Shown here: positions 20,226 through 26,039 of the stretch, piece by piece
Numbering within the stretch: position 1 is the first letter of the stretch
Layout: each line of letters starts with the position of its first letter
Origin: Persicobacter sp. CCB-QB2
GTDB lineage: Bacteria; Bacteroidota; Bacteroidia; Cytophagales; Cyclobacteriaceae
Assembly: GCF_001274635.1 (NCBI RefSeq)
Contig: NZ_LBGV01000001.1
Coordinates: forward strand, 2,356,001-2,420,000
Direction: 5' to 3'
DNA: 64,000 nt
The notes under the pieces: model-generated
The model's database searches: none
The model's input: the letters and a program-made list of their open reading frames with translations, nothing else
What the model was told of the DNA's origin: nothing
Made by a program: the position numbers and the translations under genes

Positions 20226-21689
20226 ATGACGATGCTAGATCCTGAAGTAAGCGCAAAATATGAGATAGTGGTAGGTTTGGAAATCCACTGCCAGCTTCTA
20301 ACCAACACTAAAATATATGCCGCCGATGCCAATCGGTTTGGCGAAGCTCCCAATACCAATATTAGCCCGATCACACTTGGCCATCCGGGCACTTTACCCA
20401 AACTCAATAAGAAGGTGGTGGATTATGCCATCAAAATGGGACTGGCCTGTGGCTGCGAAATCAGCCGGGAAAACTCTTTTGAAAGAAAAAATTACTTCTA
20501 CCCGGACCTGCCTAAGGGCTATCAGCTCACGCAGGATAAAGCACCGATATGTGTTGGTGGCGGACTGGAAGTGCTTCCTAAAGGAGCAGCCGAAAAAGTT
20601 TACGTTCCGCTCAACCGCATCCATTTTGAAGAGGATGCCGGTAAATCCATTCACTCCGAAACGGAAGATGTCACCCTGGTGGACCTGAACCGCGCGGGAA
20701 CCCCATTGATTGAAATCGTCACCGAGCCCGCCATACATTCCGCGGCAGAGGCCGGGGCCTTCCTGACCGACGTTCGACAAATTGTACGCTATCTGGAAAT
20801 TTGCGATGGCAATATGGAAGAAGGCTCCATGCGTTGTGATGCCAACATTTCCGTTCGCAAATATGGGGCTCCCCTGGGCAAAAAGACGGAAGTCAAAAAT
20901 ATGAACTCCATCCGGAATGTGCAGCGTGCCATTGACCATGAGGTAGAGCGACAGATCATCCTGATTGAAGCCGGAGAAGAAGTGATTTCGGAAACCAGGA
21001 CTTTCGATGCCAACACCGGCACCACGGCGGCCATGCGAACCAAAGAAGAATTGAATGACTACCGCTATTTCCCGGATCCGGATTTATCCCCGCTCTTTGT
21101 ATCGGAAGAATGGATTGAAGGCATCCGCACAGAAATGCCTCCACTTCCTGCCGATTTGGTGCAAAAATTCACACAGGAATATGGTTTACCCGCTTATGAT
21201 GCCGGCGTCCTGACCGAAACCAAAGAAATGGCCTTATTCTTTGATGCGGTTTGTCAGCAAACCCAAAACAGAAAGGCGGCTTCCAACTGGATGATGGGAC
21301 CGATCAAATCCTTTTTGAATGAGCAGGGAGGCGATATCAAGAACTTCAGCTTATCCGTCGATCAGTTTGTGGGTTTGATTGAACTTGTAGATGCCGGTAA
21401 GGTCAACTTCTCCATAGCCAGCAAAGAAATTTTCCCACGATTAGTTGCCGACAAAGCCGCCACCGCAGAAAGCATTGCCAAAGCACAAAACTTGTTGCAG
21501 GATTCTTCTGAAGACACCATCCGCCCGATTGCAGAAGCCGTATTAGCCGAAATGCCGGATAAAGTCACGGCTTTCAAAAAAGGCAAAAAAGGACTGATTG
21601 GTATGTTCATCGGTCAGGTAGTGAAGAAATCCGGTGGAAAAGCAGATCCCAAGAAAGCCGGGGCGATTCTGCAAGAGTTGTTGGCTTAA
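20226..21689 (+). CDS. gatB: Asp-tRNA(Asn)/Glu-tRNA(Gln) amidotransferase subunit B
   Basis: The 487-residue protein is the tRNA-binding and kinase-like subunit of the GatCAB complex, which converts mischarged Glu-tRNA(Gln) or Asp-tRNA(Asn) to the amide form. Landmarks are VGLEIHCQL, the GatB signature YPDLPKGYQ with LNRAGTPLIEIVTEP, and the C-terminal YqeY-like tail ending in GQVVKKSGGKADP. Two ATGs, 20226 and 20232, are possible starts. The nearness of the hairpin T tract means there is almost no untranslated leader if transcription starts after it. gatA and gatC are not in the window. Confidence 0.97.
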   Translation: MTMLDPEVSAKYEIVVGLEIHCQLLTNTKIYAADANRFGEAPNTNISPITLGHPGTLPKLNKKVVDYAIKMGLACGCEISRENSFERKNYFYPDLPKGYQLTQDKAPICVGGGLEVLPKGAAEKVYVPLNRIHFEEDAGKSIHSETEDVTLVDLNRAGTPLIEIVTEPAIHSAAEAGAFLTDVRQIVRYLEICDGNMEEGSMRCDANISVRKYGAPLGKKTEVKNMNSIRNVQRAIDHEVERQIILIEAGEEVISETRTFDANTGTTAAMRTKEELNDYRYFPDPDLSPLFVSEEWIEGIRTEMPPLPADLVQKFTQEYGLPAYDAGVLTETKEMALFFDAVCQQTQNRKAASNWMMGPIKSFLNEQGGDIKNFSLSVDQFVGLIELVDAGKVNFSIASKEIFPRLVADKAATAESIAKAQNLLQDSSEDTIRPIAEAVLAEMPDKVTAFKKGKKGLIGMFIGQVVKKSGGKADPKKAGAILQELLA

Positions 21690-21708
21690 AACAAAATAAA
21701 TAGTTCTT

Positions 21709-21853
21709 ATGCGGAAATAGGAGATCAAACAAATTATTGAGTTCGCGGAATGGTTAAAAAAGTCAAAAGATCAAAAAGCAAGAATTACAATTCTGAGACG
21801 CATTAGGCAAATTGCATCAAGCGGTAATTTTGGCGATGACAAGCATTTAACTG
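21709..21853 (+). pseudogene. RelE/HigB-like (Gp49-type) toxin gene, 5' fragment
   Basis: After ATG CGG AAA and an in-frame TAG at 21718, the frame reads EIKQIIEFAEWLKKSKDQ...RRIRQIAS then GNFGDDKHLTG, the N-terminal half of the 'addiction module killer' (HigB/Gp49) toxin family, whose hallmark is F..WL..LKD..A...I..RI followed by GNFGD. The frame stops matching at 21853, where a transposon-like element begins. The missing C-terminal half is found at 24372-24521, so the gene was cut by insertions. The TAG may be a later mutation. It follows gatB by 19 bases. Confidence 0.78.
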
Positions 21854-22253
21854 GGCTTTTTCATAAAAAGTTAGATCGGCCTTTCGACCCATTATATTTA
21901 ATAATTAATCGTTTCTTTTTCATTTTTTCTTGATAAAAAACGAAATAAAAAAAATCAAGGCTGTGATCAATGTCGGCGGGACAACGAACCTGCTGACAGA
22001 ATCCATCAAGGCGACATTTGGAGAGGGCGGGAGATTGGTGAAATATTGCTAAAATGTCGCTGTGATGCCTTCTGGTCGCCAGCAGAACCTTTGTCTATCC
22101 GCCCATTGATCAAGGCCGGAGGGTTGATGTGGAAGATATTGTACTATAAAGTTAGGCTGTCGAAAATCCTTTAACGTGAGGAAATCAAATAGATCTTCAT
22201 TGGGAACTGGATCTTTCTTATAATCTGCCCATTGGTAGTTTTATGAAAAAGCC
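21854..22253. mobile_element. Family-2 element (MITE-like), complete copy
   Basis: The 400-bp element has perfect 15-bp terminal inverted repeats, GGCTTTTTCATAAAA at 21854-21868 and its complement at 22239-22253. It is flanked by a near-perfect direct repeat, AAGCATTTAACTGGG (21841-21855) and AAGCATTTAATGGG (22257-22270), both matching toxin coding sequence, which marks a target-site duplication. Inside, the minus strand has a long frame interrupted by one stop; the same frame is present at 62642-62934 with a different stop, suggesting a decayed coding sequence. I cannot assign its family. Confidence 0.78.
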
Positions 22254-22256
22254 GTG

Positions 22257-22280
22257 AAGCATTTAATGGGTGGTATTTCT
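22257..22280 (+). pseudogene. Toxin gene middle fragment
   Basis: Eight codons between the two insertions read KHLMGGIS, overlapping the KHLTG end of the 5' fragment because of the target duplication, and lead towards the RIFLGSG start of the 3' fragment. This is the expected middle of the toxin. Confidence 0.6.
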
Positions 22281-22377
22281 TAACCCGAATTATTCACCGC
22301 TAAATTAAGTAATTTGACTTAACTGATTCATTATCAGTTCAATAGAATTATTTCTGCTGATTTTTTTATAGCCCAAA
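22280..22377 (+). repeat. Family-1 repeat, a half of the copy carrying the intron
   Basis: It starts TTAACCCGAATTATTCACCGC and runs to GCCCAAA at 22371-22377, the first half of the central palindrome. The second half resumes at 24243 on the other side of the group II intron. Together the halves are about 222 bp, the same as the intact copy at 5573. Confidence 0.85.
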
Positions 22378-22382
22378 GTCGA

Positions 22383-22453
22383 GTAAGCCAGGGGACTTTC
22401 ACCCCTGACTTCTCACAGAACCGTACGTGAACCTCTCAATTCATACGGCTCTT
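22383..22453 (-). ncRNA. Group II intron domains V and VI
   Basis: On the minus strand GAGCCGTATG pairs with CGTACGGTTC around a short cap (22418-22453), the catalytic domain V hairpin with its AGC-type base. It is followed by a hairpin CAGGGG/CCCCTG (22388-22406) in the place of domain VI before the 3' splice site. Confidence 0.82.
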
Positions 22454-22466
22454 GTCATACAGAGCG

Positions 22467-23720
22467 CTACAAGAAACTATAGCCCAGAGGCCAGTGATAG
22501 AATAAGTTGGGATAATCCTTCGCTATTCTTTTGAGCAAATTGGTCGCTTTTCGACGGCTGCCCTTAAGACTTTTGAATTTATTCATTGCCCAACTCATCA
22601 ATCGCTGATGCAGATAATAGAAAACTGGGGATAAACCTTTCAGTCGTACTTTCCCATAATAATTCACCCATCCTCGGATGGTATCATTTAGAGATTGTGC
22701 GATTTGCTGGATAGTCCCGCCTGTTTTGCGTCGAATGCGTAGTGCTCGGATTTGGTTAATCATTCGAAGTTTAGCTTTTCTGCTCACGGTACAGTCAAAT
22801 TGCAGAAAATGCCCTCCTCGCTTCAATTTCTTTGACATCGGTCTGAAACTAAAGCTCAGAAAATCGAACTGAACGTTATTATAATTCAGCCCTCTGCCAT
22901 CCTTCTTGCAGTAAACTATCTTTGTTTTCTCTGGATGTAACTTCAATCCACAGGCCTTGAATCGTTCACGAATTTCAGACAGTAGAAATTCTGCTTGCCG
23001 CTGTGAATGACAATGAATGATCATATCATCAGCATATCGCACCAACTTTACCGCTGGGTGGTGGATTTGCATCCATTTATCCATTGTGTAATGTAAATAC
23101 AAATTTGCCAAAAGAGGACTGATTACCCCTCCTTGAGGAGTACCTTTTCCCTCTTTCAAAATGATACTACCATCATTCAATTGGATGGCTGTTTCCAACC
23201 ACCGTTTGATGTAAAGCATCACCCATTTTTCCTGAACGTGCTTTTCCAATGCCCTGTATAGCAGGGCATGATCTACATCTTCAAAGAATGATTGTACATC
23301 CAAGTCTATCACCCACGCATTCCTGAGAACATGTTTTCTAACTTCTTGAATTGCTTGATGAGCACTCCGAGCAGGCCGATATCCATACGAACAATCCAAA
23401 AACTGCTGCTCCAGTCTTGGCTCTAAGTAATTCTTGACTACTTGTTGCGCAATCCTATCGCTAACTGCCGGAATTCCCAAGGGTCTGGTTTTACCATCTC
23501 CTTTGGGAATTTCCACTCGCCTTACATGCTGCGGAAAATAAGCGCCCGAAGCTAACCTATTCCAAAGCTTATAAAGTTGTTTGGACCTGTCCTGATCAAA
23601 GGCCTCCAAACTCACCGCATCTACACCAGCAGCCCCTTTATTTCGCTTTACTTGCTTGTACGCCTCCCACACCATCATTTTAGTAATGGGAATACTCTTT
23701 GTTTCTTCCTTAAAAATCAT
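22467..23720 (-). CDS. Group II intron-encoded reverse transcriptase/maturase
   Basis: The 417-residue protein is an LtrA-type reverse transcriptase that helps its intron fold, splice and insert. The fingers/palm blocks are visible: RNKGAAGVDAVS, RPLGIPAVSDRIAQQ, YGYRPARSAHQAI, VIDLDVQSFFEDVDH, GTPQGGVISPLLANLYLH and the catalytic YADD near residue 229. A maturase X domain follows (RGWVNYYGKV). The protein stops there and lacks the C-terminal HNH endonuclease, so insertion would use nicks or replication intermediates. It is encoded inside the intron, with domain V just downstream, which separates it from retrons and diversity-generating elements. Confidence 0.95.
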   Translation of the reverse strand: MIFKEETKSIPITKMMVWEAYKQVKRNKGAAGVDAVSLEAFDQDRSKQLYKLWNRLASGAYFPQHVRRVEIPKGDGKTRPLGIPAVSDRIAQQVVKNYLEPRLEQQFLDCSYGYRPARSAHQAIQEVRKHVLRNAWVIDLDVQSFFEDVDHALLYRALEKHVQEKWVMLYIKRWLETAIQLNDGSIILKEGKGTPQGGVISPLLANLYLHYTMDKWMQIHHPAVKLVRYADDMIIHCHSQRQAEFLLSEIRERFKACGLKLHPEKTKIVYCKKDGRGLNYNNVQFDFLSFSFRPMSKKLKRGGHFLQFDCTVSRKAKLRMINQIRALRIRRKTGGTIQQIAQSLNDTIRGWVNYYGKVRLKGLSPVFYYLHQRLMSWAMNKFKSLKGSRRKATNLLKRIAKDYPNLFYHWPLGYSFL

Positions 23721-24242
23721 CCTCTGTTGGAGTTGTAATTAATGATTAAACAGTATGACTGAACCCCTTCGCTCCACTGCCATTACAGCTGCTTCTACAC
23801 TACTACGAGTTCATCCGCCACCTGATCAAACATTGGTAATCGCCTTATAGATACTTTCTACTTGTGCTTTCCCTTTAGTATTTTGATCAGGCTTCCTGCG
23901 TTCCAAAAATACGCCTGAATAAAGTTCATGCCCCCTTTATGACGACTGCCATGTAGCCTGTAATCAGGTTGCTGCTACACTCATCCCTACAGCCCCAAAA
24001 ATCCATAGGTTTTGACAGTAACTTAGCTTTTTCGCCACTTCATCGGTAGGTTCGCTTACGCTCATCTCCTTTATTCACACCTGACTGCTTTATACAGCCT
24101 TTTCTGCTAACGCTTCATCCATAGAAATTGCTTTCCATAAATCCTAGCAGTGGTTTGGTTTGTGCTCCTGAAAGCTCCAAACCGGATGGTCTGCATCCAT
24201 CATATTTTCAGTTACGTTGCTTTTCGGCAACTCACAGCACAC

Positions 24243-24368
24243 TTTGGGCAAGCTTGCTTTCTCCTCATTCATCTGCTTCGTTGGGAAAAACTCGAAATAG
24301 GAGACTATTCCTTCATTTTTCCCGCCTTGCAGCTAAAAGAGGATTGAAGCATGAATAAGCCGGGTTAA
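24243..24368 (+). repeat. Family-1 repeat, b half of the copy carrying the intron
   Basis: It begins TTTGGGCAAGCTTGCTTTC and ends GAATAAGCCGGGTTAA, the inverted complement of the left end TTAACCCG at 22280. The remaining 3' part of the toxin gene starts four bases later. Confidence 0.85.
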
Positions 24369-24371
24369 TAA

Positions 24372-24521
24372 AGAATTTTTCTTGGGTCTGGCTGCAGCGT
24401 ATATTATCGAATAGAAGGAAACCAGATCGTTCTTCTTATTAATGGAGGAAATAAATCCACTCAAGGAAAAAACATTCTGAAAGCACTATTTTTATCGGGA
24501 AAATACCACGATGGATACTAA
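24372..24521 (+). pseudogene. RelE/HigB-like toxin gene, 3' fragment
   Basis: The frame reads RIFLGSGCSVYYRIEGNQI, then VLLINGGNKSTQGKNILKA and ends HDGY. This is the C-terminal half of HigB/Gp49 toxins, whose consensus is LRI.FGPGYRVYY, a strand ending VLLL.GG.KSTQ..DI..A. It matches the 5' fragment at 21721 in family, frame order and strand, and continues in frame for 50 codons. Its stop overlaps the next start codon by 11 bases (ATG at 24511), the usual coupling of toxin and antitoxin. The gene cannot now make the full protein unless the insertions are removed. Confidence 0.8.
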
Positions 24522-24759
24522 GAATAGTTTGAATCAAGAAATATCCAATTTCGTTTTCCACGAATACCTGGAAAACGAAGGGGACGTCTTCGCATTTTTG
24601 AAGGAGTTAATTGCTGAAGGCACAGAGGAAGAATTGCTTAGTTCTATCAAAGAACCGACCCATAGCCCGATCGGAAAAGACATTTCGCTTTTCAAACAAA
24701 AAGCATTTGAGCGTCCGGAGGAAAATCTTCAAAAAATAAAGGAAATCCTAAAAGGTTAA
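24511..24759 (+). CDS. Putative antitoxin partner of the disrupted toxin
   Basis: The 82-residue protein is encoded immediately after the toxin fragment and its ATG overlaps the toxin stop, which is the main reason for calling it an antitoxin. It is acidic (many Glu) in the middle and basic at the C-terminus, and predicted helical (HEYLENEGDVFAFLKELIAEG). I do not see the Xre-type helix-turn-helix normally present in HigA-like antitoxins that follow Gp49-type toxins, so it may be a different antitoxin class or a gene of other function. The frame is intact and it has a terminator. Confidence 0.6.
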   Translation: MDTKNSLNQEISNFVFHEYLENEGDVFAFLKELIAEGTEEELLSSIKEPTHSPIGKDISLFKQKAFERPEENLQKIKEILKG

Positions 24760-24781
24760 AAACCGGACAGGAACGAAACTT

Positions 24782-24817
24782 AAAAGGGATCAACATTGCT
24801 GATGTTGATCCCTTTTT
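24782..24817 (+). terminator. Terminator after the antitoxin-like gene
   Basis: A perfect stem GGGATCAACAT / ATGTTGATCCC around the loop TGCTG, with A residues on the left and five T residues on the right. Confidence 0.92.
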
Positions 24818-24869
24818 CTATTTTGGCCTTGTAAGCCGGTTCAGGCAATTGATTAAATGAATCACATCC

Positions 24870-25979
24870 ATGAGAAAATCATTTTTTAGCATGCTAATCG
24901 CTGCAGGCCTTTTGAGCGCCTGTGGATCTGAAAACAAGGAAGTCGAGAGTGGCAACACGATTCATCTTAGAGGTAAAATTGAAGCGGAAAACCCTAAAGG
25001 GTCGGTAGTGCTTTTGCAAATTCAACCCGAAGGCAATCTTCGTGACACCCTGAAAATTGCCGCAGACGGCAGCTTTGATTATAGCCTGAAGGATTTTGAC
25101 CCCGGTTTTTTTCGCCTGATGGTTTATGATCAATTGCCGGTAGTATTGGCGATCAACCAAAATGATTTGGAAATCAATGTCAATGCCGAAGGTTCTACCG
25201 TAACCGGTTCGCCGGAAGTAGAATTGCAGCAAAAGATCAATGAACTCATGAGTGGCGTTTCTGATTCTGTTGCCCGCTTACAGATGGATTATGCGGAAGC
25301 GGCCAATAGCGGAGATGAGGAGCGCATGAAAAAAGTAGATGCGGAATACACCGCTATGCAAACCAGTCTGAATGATTCCCTGAAGCAAATCATCATTGCC
25401 TCGCCGGCCAACCTGACTACTTTACAAATCCTGAGAGATGTCATCACCTACGAACAGGATCCTCAATTTGTAGAAGGTCAATTGGCCAGATTGCAAAAGG
25501 AAATGCCGGGCCTGAAAATCCTGGACCTCTTCGAACAAAAGCTGGAAGATATTAAAAAATTAGCCATGGGCGCGGTGGCTCCGGACATCAGCCTGCAAGA
25601 TACTGAAGGCCAAACCGTCAAACTTTCTGACTTGCGCGGAAAAGTAGTTTTATTGGATTTCTGGGCTTCCTGGTGTGGGCCTTGCCGTAAAGAGTCTCCG
25701 CATTTGGTGCAAACTTATAAAGATTTTGAGTCCAAAGGATTTGAGCTTTACGGTGTATCTTTAGACCGTAATGCAGAAGCCTGGAAAAAAGCATTGGAAG
25801 AAGATCAACTTCCGGGCAAACAAGTGATCGGTGTAGTGAATAATGAAGCGGAAGTAGCGAAGACTTATAGCATCACCGCTATTCCTACTTCCTTCTTGTT
25901 GGACAAAGAAGGAAAGATTATTGCCAAGAATTTACGTGGCGATGAACTGGCAGAAAAACTGGCTGAGGTGCTGAATTAA
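24870..25979 (+). CDS. TlpA/ResA-like thioredoxin lipoprotein with DUF4369 domain
   Basis: The 369-residue lipoprotein has the lipobox LSAC with lipid-anchored C18. An N-terminal DUF4369-like beta domain (about residues 30-110) and a helical linker precede a thioredoxin-like domain of the AhpC/TSA-TlpA type. The redox motif W268-C269-G270-P271-C272 is complete, and the cis-proline loop AIPTSFLLD is present. It is expected to act as a periplasmic thiol-disulfide reductase facing the envelope, in the way of ResA or TlpA; its client proteins are unknown. It lies alone between two terminators. Confidence 0.93.
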   Translation: MRKSFFSMLIAAGLLSACGSENKEVESGNTIHLRGKIEAENPKGSVVLLQIQPEGNLRDTLKIAADGSFDYSLKDFDPGFFRLMVYDQLPVVLAINQNDLEINVNAEGSTVTGSPEVELQQKINELMSGVSDSVARLQMDYAEAANSGDEERMKKVDAEYTAMQTSLNDSLKQIIIASPANLTTLQILRDVITYEQDPQFVEGQLARLQKEMPGLKILDLFEQKLEDIKKLAMGAVAPDISLQDTEGQTVKLSDLRGKVVLLDFWASWCGPCRKESPHLVQTYKDFESKGFELYGVSLDRNAEAWKKALEEDQLPGKQVIGVVNNEAEVAKTYSITAIPTSFLLDKEGKIIAKNLRGDELAEKLAEVLN

Positions 25980-25996
25980 AAAAATAACAATGCGTT

Positions 25997-26035
25997 AAAA
26001 AGGGCTTTCTCCGTTTTGGGAAAAGCCCTTTTTTT
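25997..26035. terminator. Bidirectional terminator between convergent genes
   Basis: AAAAAGGGCTTT pairs with the AAAAGCCCTTTTT side (25997-26008, 26020-26032), flanked by A and T runs, so it can stop both the TlpA gene and the minus-strand oxidoreductase gene. Confidence 0.88.
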
Positions 26036-26039
26036 ATAC

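Larger units (their letters stand above)
22378..24242 (-). mobile_element. Group II intron
   Basis: The 1865-bp intron is read on the minus strand. Its 5' end at 24242 begins GTGTG, the bacterial group II consensus, and its 3' end at 22378 is GAC, fitting the AY rule. The order is about 520 bases of RNA domains, the encoded reverse transcriptase, then domains V and VI. The 5' exon ends CCCAAA and the 3' exon begins TTTGGGC, so removal restores GCCCAAATTTGGGC, the central palindrome of the host repeat. All parts look intact, so it may still be mobile. Confidence 0.9.

Noticed and set aside
22467-23720. Reverse transcriptase as part of a retron or diversity-generating retroelement
   Set aside because: Domain V/VI RNA, GTGTG and GAC ends and a maturase X domain identify a group II intron.
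24128-24358. Small frames across the intron 5' end and repeat b half
   Set aside because: They cross the exon-intron border and recur in other b halves as a consequence of the repeat.
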